DNA from: Mariniphaga sp041684965 | Lineage (GTDB): Bacteria > Bacteroidota > Bacteroidia > Bacteroidales > Prolixibacteraceae | DNA: 64,000 nucleotides | Direction: 5' to 3' | NCBI GenBank assembly: GCA_041684965.1 | Contig: JAWLGR010000004.1 | Location: 176,239-240,238 of the forward strand | In this document: positions 35,131-44,764 of the stretch, piece by piece | How the letters are laid out: every line of letters begins with the position of its first letter | Position numbering within the stretch: the first letter of the stretch is position 1 | Translations under genes and position numbers: made by a program | Notes under the pieces: model-generated | Told to the model about the DNA's origin: nothing | The model's input: the letters and a program-made list of their open reading frames with translations, nothing else | The model's database searches: none

Positions 35131-36587
35131 AAATAAGGTAATAAGGTTTGGGGTGCGGGTATCTCATACCGGCTACTAAGGTGAGCAATGGAAAGGGAAT
35201 AAGGTTTTTAGGAAAACAAAATTATGGAATGCTGAGTTATTAAAAACCTTATTCTATAAACAGAGCAGCCCGGATTATTATCCGTTGCGGGGACATTATG
35301 CGGTGCAACAATCGAAAAACTTTTATTAAGGTACAGTTGAGTGGTTAAAAACCTTATTTTTATTAAGACCTTAGTAGCACGGATTAATTCACATTAGATT
35401 TCCTGTAACCTTATTACCTTATTGTTTTAGTTGGTTATTATTTACCTCCATAGATATGAAAATAAGGTAATAAGGTTTTGAGGTGCGGGTATCTCATTCC
35501 GGCTACTAAGGTGAGCAAAGGAAAGGAAATAAGGTTTTTAGGAAAACAAAACTATGGAATGCTGAGTTATTAAAAACCTTATTCTATAAACAGAGCAGCC
35601 CGGAATATTATCCGTTGCGGGGACATTATGCGGTACAACAATCGAAAAACTTTTATTAAGGTACAGTTGAGTGGTTAAAAACCTTATTTTTATTAACAGA
35701 CCTTAGTAGCACGGAACAATTCACATTAGATTTCATGTAACCTTATTACCTTATTGTTTTAGTTGGTTAATATTTACCTCCATAGATATGAAAATAAGGT
35801 AATAAGGTTTGGGGGTGCGGGTATCTCATTCCGGCTACTAAGGTGAGCAAAGGAAAGGAAATAAGGTTTTTAGGAAAACAAAATTATGGAATGCTGATGT
35901 TGGTAAAAAACTCAGGAAACTATGGAATGCAGAGTGGATAATAACCTTATTCTATAAACAGAGCAGCCCGGAATATTATCCGTTGCGGGGACATTATGCG
36001 GTGCAACAATCGAAAAACTTTTATTAAGGTACAGTTGAGTGGTTAAAAACCTTATTTTTATTAACAGACCTTAGTAGCACGGATTAATTCCCATTAGATT
36101 TCATGTGACCTTATTACCTTAGTGTTTTAGTTGGTTAATATTTACCTCCATAGATATGAAAATAAGGTAATAAGGTTTTGAGGTGCGGGTATCTCATTCC
36201 GGCTACTAAGGTGAGCAAAGGAAGGAAAATAAGGTTTTTAGGAAAACAAAATTATGAAATGCTGAGTTATTGAAAACCTTATTCTATAAACAGAGCAGCC
36301 CGGATTATTATCCGTTGCGGGGACATTATGCGGTACAACAATCGAAAAACCTTTAATAAGGTACAGTTGAGTGGTTAAAAACCTTATTTTTATTAACAGA
36401 CCTTAGTAGCACGGATTAATTCCCATTAGATTTCATGTAACACCTTATTGTTTTAGTTGGTTATTAATTACCTCCATAGCGGGAAAAAATAAAATATGAA
36501 AATAAGGTAATAAGGTTTTGAGGTGCGGGTATCTCATTCCGGCTACTAAGGTGAGCATAGGAAAAGGAATAAGGTTTTTAGGAAAAC
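35131..36587. repeat. Tandem array of ~330-370 bp palindromic units (4.3 copies)
   Basis: Units start at 35131, 35460, 35792, 36160 and 36500 (periods 329, 332, 368, 340; the last is partial). Unit 3 holds a ~36-bp insertion. Each unit has nested inverted repeats. In unit 2: AATAAGGTAATAAGGTT (35461) with its complement at 35739; GCTACTAAGGT (35502) with 35700; AATAAGGTTTTTA (35528) with both 35571 and 35676; and an inner CGGAATATTATCCG. AAGGT/ACCTT occurs about ten times per unit. All frames are riddled with stops. The leader GCGGGAAAAAATAAAATAT precedes the first and last units only. The flanks 34787-35130 and 36588-36709 show no gene. Confidence 0.9.
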
Positions 36588-36679
36588 CAGTCAATCCGGA
36601 AATAAGGAAACATTCAACCGAACCATTCGTTATAATCCCATAAATTCAGGATTCTTTACCGGTGTTCAATAATTCATTT

Positions 36680-36687
36680 TATTTTTG
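36680..36687 (+). promoter_or_regulatory. Possible -7 element (TATTTTTG)
   Basis: Exact TAnnTTTG match 23 bp before the DUF5686 gene start. A TTTA lies ~21 bp upstream as a weak -33. Confidence 0.4.
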
Positions 36688-36709
36688 ACAAATAATTCAA
36701 TCAGAATTC

Positions 36710-39334
36710 ATGCTGTACCACCGCCGGGTCATTGCTATACTTTTGTTTCTTGTTGTAATCTCATTGGGTTTGTCGGCCCAGGTAGTTACCGGCCGTATTG
36801 TGAATGAGCAGGATGAGCCTGTTCCGTTTGCCACACTGTTTATCCAGGAACTGAAGGAAGGCACAATTACAAATGCCGACGGGCACTTCCGCATAATGGC
36901 CCCATTTGGAAGCTACCGGTTCACAATCCGCTCGCTGGGCTATGCGCAACTTGAAAAACAAGTGATCATTAATGCCGATTCCGTCCGCCTCGACCTGGTA
37001 CTGCAGCGCCAGGACTTTGAAATTAAGGAGGTACTTGTATATCCCGGAAAAGAAGACCCCGCCTATTACATTGTCCGCAGGGCCATTGCTAAAGCTGCCT
37101 TTTACCGCGAGAAAATCAAACATTACGAGGCGGACCTGTACATAAAAAGCAACTTTACATTTACAAACATCCCGCGTCTTTACGAAAACCGGATGGAAAT
37201 CGACGGGAAGAAACTGAAGGATGTTTTAAAGGAAGGGACCACCTATGTGATGGAGTCGCACAACAAAATAACGTTCGATTACCCGCAAAGCTGGTCGCAG
37301 GAGGTCATCAGCAAACGATCATCGCTTACAGGATTCGACGAGCCGCCGGTAATGGGCATGATGACTTCAAGCTTTTACCAGGCCCGCCCCAACCAGGTTA
37401 TCTCACCGCTTTCGCCAATGGCGCTGAATCATTACAACTATCGCTACGAAGGGTACATCACAAGCGGCGGAGCCGATATTTTTAAAATAAAGGTGCAACC
37501 CAAACGCAAAAGCGATGAACTTGTAGAGGGATACATGTACATAGTAGACCAGCTCTGGTGCCTGTACAATGTTGATTTCAAAACCCGGATAAAAATGTTC
37601 GGCTTTAACATAAAGCAACAGTACGAAAACCTGGGAAACGACAACTGGCTACCCGTATCGCACCTTATCGATGGCGACTTTTCACTTCTGGGGCTTAAAG
37701 GGGAATTTTTTTATGGCGCTACCCTGAAGTATGAAAACATCGAGGAAAATTACTTCCCCGGAAACCTGCCCCCGTCCGGCGCAACAGAAGAAGCAAAGGC
37801 AGCGGAGCCGGGCAAAAAAGAAGCAACCCTCCGGAAGGAAGCGGCAGAAATTGCTGTAAAGGAGGAACTGACAAACAGTGATGTCCGGAAAATTGGCCGC
37901 CTGAACCGGAAAATACTGAAGGAACAGTACCGCGACACTGCCTTTGCATCCGTTCAGCACCAGAACTACAAAATGGAAGATAAGTCGGATTCAGTTATAA
38001 CGGACCGCGAATACTGGGAGACCGTGCGCACAATCCCCCTCTCCCCTGCCGAAATTCGCAGCTATGAATTTACCGATTCTCTCAAAACCCACTACAAAAC
38101 GCAGGATACCCTTAAGACGGGTGAATCTGCAAGACGAAAGTCCTTTTTCAGCAAAATTATAACGGGACACTCCGATTTTTGCCCTGACCCGGATATCCGG
38201 TTTGGTTACAGTGGCCTGATAGACCCCGGCAACTTTGGTTTTAATACCGTTGACGGGTATAAGTACAAACAAAGTTTTAATTTCAGGATAAGGCCGGATT
38301 CGGGAAAATTTATCCGTATCATTCCCGAAATCGGCTATGCATTTAACAGGAAAGCTCTTTTCTGGAGCGTGAAAAATCAATTTACCAACGTGTTCCTGAA
38401 TCACAACCGGTTGGGAATTGATTTTGGAAAAATGAGCCGTGACTTCAAACCTGAAACAACAGGTATCAGCCCGCAATTAAACTCCATAAGTTCCTGGCTG
38501 TTTGCAAAAAACTACATGAAACTGTATGAAACATCATTCGTTGGAATGAACATGACCCAACGAATGGCAAGAAACCTGAATGTAAACCTGCTTATTGAAT
38601 ACAACCGGTTTGTACCTCTGAAAAACCACACCACTTACAAACTTTCAGACAACAGGGAATACGAACTGAATGTACCCCTTGATTTTACTAAAGACCATCC
38701 TGCACTGGTGCAGCAGAACAGTTTTACATACGGTATATCAGCCGGCTACCGGAGGTATCAGAGAAAACCCTGGCTTGAAAAGTCGGGTTTCCTGCTTATT
38801 TCTGACTACTACAACCTACGCTTCTCCTATAAACAGGGAATTCAAAACGTGTTCTCTTCAGTATCCGATTTCAGCCGGGTTGAGGCACAGTTTCACCAGC
38901 AGGCAAATCTTTCCCCCGGGGCAGGCATCGACTGGCAAATAACTGCCGGTACCTTTATTCATGCAAATCAGTTGCATTTCTCCCAATACAGGCATTTCCT
39001 TACTGCTGAAAGCCCGGTTTCGTTCAGTTCCTTTACCCATACCTTCCAGCTCCTTAACGATTACAGACCTTCTACACGGCAACATTATCTGAATGCAGGA
39101 GCAGAGCTGCGGAGTGAATACCTGCTGCTCCGTTACCTGTCGATTGTTAACCAGCGTGCCTGGAGCGAAAGCCTGCATCTGAACTACCTGGCAACCCCGG
39201 AGATGAATCAATACTGGGAAGCCGGGTACAGCATCAACAACCTGTTTTTTATCAGCAATGCAGGAATCTTTGCCGGATTTAACGATACTGCTTTTAAGAG
39301 CATCCTGTTCAAAGTTTCCATCTCCGGGTTATAA
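36710..39334 (+). CDS. DUF5686 / carboxypeptidase-regulatory-like outer-membrane protein
   Basis: 874 residues. Signal peptide ('VVISLGLSAQ'), then a CarboxypepD_reg-like domain at ~25-105 ('VTGRIVNEQDEPVPFATLFI', 'GTITNADGHFRIMAP'), then the DUF5686 region beginning 'PAYYIVRRAIAKAAFYREKI' and including 'KMFGFNIKQQYENLGNDNWL'. The second half is rich in aromatic alternating strands typical of an outer-membrane barrel. A Glu/Ala/Lys-rich insert sits at ~355-400. The family is widespread in Bacteroidota outer membranes; precise function not known. Confidence 0.85.
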   Translation: MLYHRRVIAILLFLVVISLGLSAQVVTGRIVNEQDEPVPFATLFIQELKEGTITNADGHFRIMAPFGSYRFTIRSLGYAQLEKQVIINADSVRLDLVLQRQDFEIKEVLVYPGKEDPAYYIVRRAIAKAAFYREKIKHYEADLYIKSNFTFTNIPRLYENRMEIDGKKLKDVLKEGTTYVMESHNKITFDYPQSWSQEVISKRSSLTGFDEPPVMGMMTSSFYQARPNQVISPLSPMALNHYNYRYEGYITSGGADIFKIKVQPKRKSDELVEGYMYIVDQLWCLYNVDFKTRIKMFGFNIKQQYENLGNDNWLPVSHLIDGDFSLLGLKGEFFYGATLKYENIEENYFPGNLPPSGATEEAKAAEPGKKEATLRKEAAEIAVKEELTNSDVRKIGRLNRKILKEQYRDTAFASVQHQNYKMEDKSDSVITDREYWETVRTIPLSPAEIRSYEFTDSLKTHYKTQDTLKTGESARRKSFFSKIITGHSDFCPDPDIRFGYSGLIDPGNFGFNTVDGYKYKQSFNFRIRPDSGKFIRIIPEIGYAFNRKALFWSVKNQFTNVFLNHNRLGIDFGKMSRDFKPETTGISPQLNSISSWLFAKNYMKLYETSFVGMNMTQRMARNLNVNLLIEYNRFVPLKNHTTYKLSDNREYELNVPLDFTKDHPALVQQNSFTYGISAGYRRYQRKPWLEKSGFLLISDYYNLRFSYKQGIQNVFSSVSDFSRVEAQFHQQANLSPGAGIDWQITAGTFIHANQLHFSQYRHFLTAESPVSFSSFTHTFQLLNDYRPSTRQHYLNAGAELRSEYLLLRYLSIVNQRAWSESLHLNYLATPEMNQYWEAGYSINNLFFISNAGIFAGFNDTAFKSILFKVSISGL

Positions 39335-39489
39335 ATGCCAGGGGCATTCATTACAATTCACTGCCAAAACCGGCAGGCAACCTGTAAAAAAATTCTGGTA
39401 TCAGCCGGTACTGATATTTCTTCGTCAAACCTCTCCCTCCCTCGAAACTTTACTGAAATTTTTCTATCTCCACTCCTGACCAACACCAG

Positions 39490-39583
39490 AGTAAATTCGC
39501 AACAAATTCGCTACAAACTCGGAACAAATTCGCGATTTTTCGAATTTGTTCCGAGTTTATTCCGAATTTATATCGAATTTAAT
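39490..39583. repeat. Long inverted repeat (43-bp arms)
   Basis: The inner 18 bp of each arm is perfect (39515-39532 AAACTCGGAACAAATTCG with 39541-39558), loop CGATTTTT. The outer 25 bp match at about 19 positions. AAATTCG and TTCG.AA recur as a short tandem motif inside the arms. It may terminate the DUF5686 transcript from either side. The rest of 39335-39803 contains nothing I recognise. Confidence 0.8.
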
Positions 39584-39803
39584 ACGAATAAAATAAGTAG
39601 GAGAATGAGCTCAGGGGCGAGAGTTTAATTTGACTGGTACGGGCAAAGGCGAGCGGGGAGTAAAAATAGTCATGCTCTGATAACCTGGTGGCTACAATGA
39701 ATTCAATGAGTAATGAAGTAAAATAACCGGAGAGCAGACAATCCCCGCTATTTGCTGATTTTGCCGGACACCAGGGAACAGGAGCTTTTAAATGTTAAAT
39801 TTT

Positions 39804-40094
39804 TCAGTTTCCGGCAAAGGGTGTACCGAAAATGCCAACCGCAAGCTCAGCCCATACCAGAAAAAAAAGAAAAAGAATGGTTCCGCAAAGAACAAGCCGG
39901 TGCTTAAATTTACTTACCTTCCTTAATACCAGTTCAATTGTCAGACCGGTGCCAGTCAGGAGGATGCCCATTACCAGGAAATCGAAAGGCGACCAATCCA
40001 CCTGGTTGGTAAACTGCATTGCTACAAATGGGATGAGCAATAAAAAAATTATTGAAATAAGTATAATGGATAGTCTGTTTTTCTGTGCAATCAT
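39804..40094 (-). CDS. Small membrane protein (hypothetical)
   Basis: 96 residues with three predicted membrane helices ('IILISIIFLLLIPFVAMQF', 'FLVMGILLTGTGLTIELVL', 'LVLCGTILFLFFLVWAELAV') and a conserved-looking ending 'GIFGTPFAGN'. This size and ending occur in uncharacterised Bacteroidota proteins of the same layout. Function unknown. It is monocistronic on the minus strand. Between 40095 and 40648 no convincing gene is seen; a short hairpin ACTTGTaaaACAAGT lies at 40487-40501. Confidence 0.7.
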   Translation of the reverse strand: MIAQKNRLSIILISIIFLLLIPFVAMQFTNQVDWSPFDFLVMGILLTGTGLTIELVLRKVSKFKHRLVLCGTILFLFFLVWAELAVGIFGTPFAGN

Positions 40095-40648
40095 GGCTGC
40101 TTAAATAAAAGTACAATGTATGAGAACGCTGTAAAACAAAGGAAAATTATTACAGCTGGTTCAAAACTTCTTCCTAAATAACAAAAGACTTAAACTTTCG
40201 GATGCTTTAAACCCTGAGTTTGTAAGGAGCTGCGCACACTGACAAGTCTTAGAAATCCCAATTTTCCCATAGCTGAAGCCGGAACTGTTAAAGGTATTCT
40301 GGCATAAACGGTGATTAGCCGACTCATGAATAACTACCCGGAAATAAAACAATGCTGTAAAAAAACACGATATGTTGTATAACTTACAAAATGCTCATTT
40401 TATAATACGCAGATATTCAAACAATTCATACAACAAAGGAGGAGGGGGGCAGTAAATACTTGTTATGTTTTATTTTTTCATATAACTTGTAAAACAAGTA
40501 GTTCACCATAAACTAAAAAAATGGAATCATTATTATAAAAGCTAAACAAGCTGATTTGTTGCCTCCCCGTAAATAAAGGTAAAAAAGGATATTCGCTGCA
40601 GAGTATCAGAGAACTCTTATAAATCATTAAAGAAAAATATAAAGGAAC

Positions 40649-42289
40649 ATGAAAAAAATAGCTGCTATGTTACTCTGCATTTTACCTGTTTATGTAAATG
40701 CCCAATCTTTTTGGAGTACAGTGCACGATGATGAGGAACACAATAAGTCGCACGTTACAGATAAAGCCTTGTTCCAGGATTCCGTCATTCTGGTCAGCGG
40801 CTTTGTCAGCGATGCTTCCTGTCGCTTTCATAACCTGTTCGCCTTTAACCTTAAAGGAGAAAAACGTTGGAATATTCCTTCAGTTTGTGATGTTATAGCA
40901 ACGGATAGCAATTTCATTTATACAGCCGGTTTTGATATAGGTACTGATGATGTGGGTAATGATGAACAACTTGTTGTTTCAAAATATGATAAAGACGGGG
41001 CGGAGATTTTTAGCCTTCGGCTTTCTTCTTCAAATTTAATCGACCGATACATAGATCATGGAGGGAATTATTATCCGACAGGTATTAATATTTCAGAAGA
41101 TGGAACCATTTTAGTCAGTTTTGATAAGTCAATATGCAAGTCTGATATTGCCGGTACCAAAATTCAGGAATTCATAGTAACCCTACCCGATATTGAAGGA
41201 ATAATTTCCCTAAGTCCGGTTTCATACTTAATTTATACACAAAACCAAATTTATAAGTCGGACAGCGCATTTGTTGTTTCTGATTCAATTTCTTTCTCCG
41301 GAAGTATAAACAAAATGCTTTTAAAGAACGATACCTTATTTGTTTTATCTGAATCCGGTCTTGCACGGCTTGATACCAACCTGGTTGTTATTGACACGCT
41401 TATGGTAACCAATACCGGTTTTCGGGATATGGAATTTTTTTATGACCAGTTATGGATTCGGATAAATGATCCGGATAGTGTTAAGCTGCTAAAGGTAACA
41501 GGTAAAAACACCGCCGATACATTGAGTTTCGAACTGCTGTCGCATGTTAAGGGTTTTACTGTTTCCCAAAACAATTATACATTTATTGGAGATTCGTATA
41601 CAGATCAAATCGGACTTTACAATTATGAGGTAAAAAATCAAACGGCAGTTTCATCAAACCTTACGGATATAGAACTGGTGGATTTTACTATCGACAGCAT
41701 TGTACCCAGATGGGTTGTTCGCTTACCGGGAGATTCCATAGTAATTGGATTCCAATTCAACACTGAACTGACCATAAGAAATAACGGACCAGATACGGTT
41801 TTTACGCTGGCTGTATATTCTGATTTACGGGGAGGTTTTAACTGTGCCCGGAATTTTTATTACCAAAAATTTACAGACCTTGAAATTCCTCCGGGTCAAT
41901 CGGAAACCTTTCAGCTCAGACGGGCTTATGAAGAGAGATATAACTATGATCAGATGTGCTTTCAATGTCTGGCGCCAAATTCAAAGCTGGAGCAGCAAGC
42001 GGGGAACAATTCATTGTGTATACCCTATCCCGTTTTAAGTATTAAAGTCAGAACCTGGCCGGAAGCAAAGGTATATCCGAATCCTTTTTCAGATCATATT
42101 GTTGTGGAGAATTCCGGTTTAAAGAAGATAATTATTGATTTGACAGATAGTTATGGGAAAAGGGTTCTAACCCGGACAACAACAGACCAGCGAATAAGAA
42201 TTGAAACGGGAAGTTTAACACCTGGTCCTTATGTTTTAAAGGTAACTTCTGGAGGAAGAGTGAGTTCATATGTGGTAATGAAGGATTGA
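40649..42289 (+). CDS. Secreted beta-propeller-like protein with T9SS sorting domain
   Basis: 546 residues. Signal peptide ('MLLCILPVYVNAQ'). The first ~330 residues repeat strands such as 'DSVILVSGFVSD', 'DSNFIYTAGFDIGTDD' and 'NDTLFVLSESGLARLDT', suggesting a beta-propeller. A CARDB-like Ig domain follows at ~345-455 ('FNTELTIRNNGPDTVFTLAV'). The last ~75 residues form a Por/T9SS domain ('KVYPNPFSDHIVVENSG', 'GPYVLKVTSGGRVSSYVVMK'). Predicted to be exported by T9SS to the surface. Ligand or substrate unknown. Confidence 0.85.
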   Translation: MKKIAAMLLCILPVYVNAQSFWSTVHDDEEHNKSHVTDKALFQDSVILVSGFVSDASCRFHNLFAFNLKGEKRWNIPSVCDVIATDSNFIYTAGFDIGTDDVGNDEQLVVSKYDKDGAEIFSLRLSSSNLIDRYIDHGGNYYPTGINISEDGTILVSFDKSICKSDIAGTKIQEFIVTLPDIEGIISLSPVSYLIYTQNQIYKSDSAFVVSDSISFSGSINKMLLKNDTLFVLSESGLARLDTNLVVIDTLMVTNTGFRDMEFFYDQLWIRINDPDSVKLLKVTGKNTADTLSFELLSHVKGFTVSQNNYTFIGDSYTDQIGLYNYEVKNQTAVSSNLTDIELVDFTIDSIVPRWVVRLPGDSIVIGFQFNTELTIRNNGPDTVFTLAVYSDLRGGFNCARNFYYQKFTDLEIPPGQSETFQLRRAYEERYNYDQMCFQCLAPNSKLEQQAGNNSLCIPYPVLSIKVRTWPEAKVYPNPFSDHIVVENSGLKKIIIDLTDSYGKRVLTRTTTDQRIRIETGSLTPGPYVLKVTSGGRVSSYVVMKD

Positions 42290-42422
42290 TTTGTTCGTGG
42301 TTCGGGAATGGCACAGTATGGCCGGGCACACCCCACAGAGAATTAACAGGTAAAGAACTACCTGTCAGTGAGCCAGGAAACTATTTCTTAGAAGCGGCAG
42401 GTGAGTAATGAACGGGCCGGAC

Positions 42423-44573
42423 TTATCTTATATTTCTTAGCAAAACCAATGAGCGTGAGCTGACTTCATAGACACCATGTACCATTTCATTTACTTTGGG
42501 ATTTGTTTCATTTTCCGTATCTATCAGCACTTCCCAGTCGGGAGAGAGCCCTTCGAATGGTAATGTAAAGGTCACAGGTTCCCAGAAGCTGTTAACGAGA
42601 ATCAACAAAATTTCCTCCTGCCTTCCGTTTTCAATATCCTTTTTATTCATGAACTCTCCGTTGAGCAGCATTCCCATGTTCCGGATCAAATTTTCATTCC
42701 ATTCCTGTTCACTCATATCCAGCCCATCGGCATTTATCCACCTGATATCCATGATTCCCTCACCCCGTATCCGCCTGTTTTTGAAGTATCGGCGTGGGTG
42801 CAGAATGGAGAACTCTTTTCGTATTGAAATGATTTTCTTGGTGAATTCGAACAGGTTTTTATGATTTTCATTCCATTGCCAGTCCATCCAGGCAATTTCA
42901 TTATCCTGACAATATGCATTGTTATTTCCATTTTGTGTGCGGCCATACTCATCACCGTGGCTAATCATAGGCACTCCCTGGCTCAGCAGCAAGGTACCCA
43001 GGAAGTTTCTTTTCCGTTTTTCCCTCAGTGATATGATTTCAGGATCGTCGGTTGGCCCTTCTACTCCGCTGTTCCAGCTCAGATTGTGGTTTTCACCATC
43101 TTTGTTGTTTTCATTGTTGTCAATATTATGTTTTTCATTGTAACTCACCAGGTCGTGCAGAGTAAAGCCATCGTGTGCAGTAACAAAATTGATGCTTGAA
43201 GAGGGGAGCTTTCCATTGTCCATATAAAGATCACTGCTCCCGCTCAGGCGGTATGCCAGCTCGCTAACCTGGCTTTCATCGCTTCGCCAGAATTTACGGA
43301 CTGAATCGCGGTATTTACCATTCCATTCGGCCCACAGAACGGGGAAATTACCCACCTGATATCCGCCCTCACCCAGATCCCATGGCTCAGCAATCAGTTT
43401 TAACTGGGATATAGTAGGATCCTGATGGATGGTATCCAGAAAAGTAGACAGTCGTCCCACATCGAATAATCCCCTGGCCAGTGCAGATGCCAGGTCAAAC
43501 CGGAAACCATCAACCTGCATATCCGTGGCCCAGTAGCGCAGGCTGTCCATTACCAGTTGAAGCGTCCTGCTGCTTAACATGTTCAATGTATTTCCTGTTC
43601 CTGTATAGTCAGTGTAATACTTCGGCTGATCCGATTCCAGCCTGTAGTAGTGGTGGTTGTCGATTCCCCGGAAAGCCAGGGTTGGACCCATGTGGTTTCC
43701 TTCTGCGGTATGGTTGTAAACCACATCGAGTATTACCTCAATTCCCGCACGGTGATAAGCTTTAACCATCTCTTTGAATTCATTCACCTGCTCTCCGTTC
43801 TGGCCCAGTGAGCTGTATTCGGCATGCGGAGCAAAAAATCCAATGGAATTGTATCCCCAGTAATTAGTAAGTCCCTTATCGAGCAGAAATTTATTATGGG
43901 TAAAATGGTGGACAGGCATCAATTCAATGGCAGTAACTCCCAGCTCCTTAAAATAATCGATGACAACCGGATTGGCCAAACCTTTATAGGTTCCCCGTTC
44001 ATTTTCAGGAATACCGGGATGTCTGGCAGTGAATCCCTTCACATGAAGCTCATATATTATAGAGTTATGCATAGGAATATCAGGCTTTTTAATGCCTTCC
44101 CAATCAAAACCGGTATTTATTACTACCGATTTGCTTATGTGAGAGGCACTGTCACTGCCATTCTTTTTAAATTTCTCAGGATCTTCATTGCCTGTAAATG
44201 TATAGTCGAACATGTGCTCATGCACATTAATCCGGCCGCTAATAGCATTAGCATAAGGGTCAATCAACAGCTTCTGGGGATTAAACCTGAAGCCATTTTT
44301 AGGCTGGTATTTTCCAAAAATCCTATACCCGTAAAACTGACCGGGTTTTATACCTGGCAAATAGGCATGCCATACATAGTCGGTTACCTCATAAAAATCG
44401 ATGTGTGTATATTCCTGCTGATCATCGGGGTTATGGAAAAAACATAACCTCACCCCGGTAGCATTTTCGCTGAAAATTGCAAAGTTTACTCCCTCTCCGT
44501 CATAGGTAGCTCCTAAAGGATATGGCTTTCCTGGTAAAATTGCTCCATCGTACGGTTTAATTTTCCTACTCAT
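42423..44573 (-). CDS. glgX: Glycogen debranching enzyme GlgX/TreX type
   Basis: 716 residues, typical length. An N-terminal CBM48 domain ('KPYPLGATYDGEGVNFAIFS') precedes a GH13 barrel of the isoamylase subfamily: 'VVYNHTAEGN', nucleophile in 'DGFRFDLASAL', acid/base in 'LIAEPWDLG', third carboxylate in 'VTAHDGFTLHDLVSYN'. It hydrolyses alpha-1,6 branches of glycogen, giving linear maltodextrins. It is divergent from treZ-treY, which turn these into trehalose, so it likely supplies their substrate, the TreX role. Confidence 0.93.
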   Translation of the reverse strand: MSRKIKPYDGAILPGKPYPLGATYDGEGVNFAIFSENATGVRLCFFHNPDDQQEYTHIDFYEVTDYVWHAYLPGIKPGQFYGYRIFGKYQPKNGFRFNPQKLLIDPYANAISGRINVHEHMFDYTFTGNEDPEKFKKNGSDSASHISKSVVINTGFDWEGIKKPDIPMHNSIIYELHVKGFTARHPGIPENERGTYKGLANPVVIDYFKELGVTAIELMPVHHFTHNKFLLDKGLTNYWGYNSIGFFAPHAEYSSLGQNGEQVNEFKEMVKAYHRAGIEVILDVVYNHTAEGNHMGPTLAFRGIDNHHYYRLESDQPKYYTDYTGTGNTLNMLSSRTLQLVMDSLRYWATDMQVDGFRFDLASALARGLFDVGRLSTFLDTIHQDPTISQLKLIAEPWDLGEGGYQVGNFPVLWAEWNGKYRDSVRKFWRSDESQVSELAYRLSGSSDLYMDNGKLPSSSINFVTAHDGFTLHDLVSYNEKHNIDNNENNKDGENHNLSWNSGVEGPTDDPEIISLREKRKRNFLGTLLLSQGVPMISHGDEYGRTQNGNNNAYCQDNEIAWMDWQWNENHKNLFEFTKKIISIRKEFSILHPRRYFKNRRIRGEGIMDIRWINADGLDMSEQEWNENLIRNMGMLLNGEFMNKKDIENGRQEEILLILVNSFWEPVTFTLPFEGLSPDWEVLIDTENETNPKVNEMVHGVYEVSSRSLVLLRNIR

Positions 44574-44697
44574 TTATAATTAAATACATTGGGAAATCTG
44601 AAAAGTTGTAATCCAATTTCATATAACACATATGCGAATTTATTGTTGAACAAACACCAATTAAATTCTGTTTAAAATACATTCTGTCTTAAATATT

Positions 44698-44705
44698 TAC
44701 CTCTG
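44698..44705 (+). promoter_or_regulatory. Possible -7 element for treZ-treY
   Basis: TACCTCTG, one mismatch from TAnnTTTG, 60 bp before the likely treZ start. A TTTA ~23 bp upstream is a weak -33. Confidence 0.3.
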
Positions 44706-44764
44706 TTAAGAAGCCGCAACAGCAGGTGTTGAAAAACACATTTGGAATTAAAACATGCTTACCG

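Noticed and set aside
35131..36587. CRISPR array
   Set aside because: Repeat period is ~330-370 bp, the 'spacers' are not unique, units are near-identical along their full length and there are no cas genes.
40161..40352. Minus-strand 63-codon open frame
   Set aside because: No recognisable domain, start context or neighbour support; it may be a relic but I cannot show of what.
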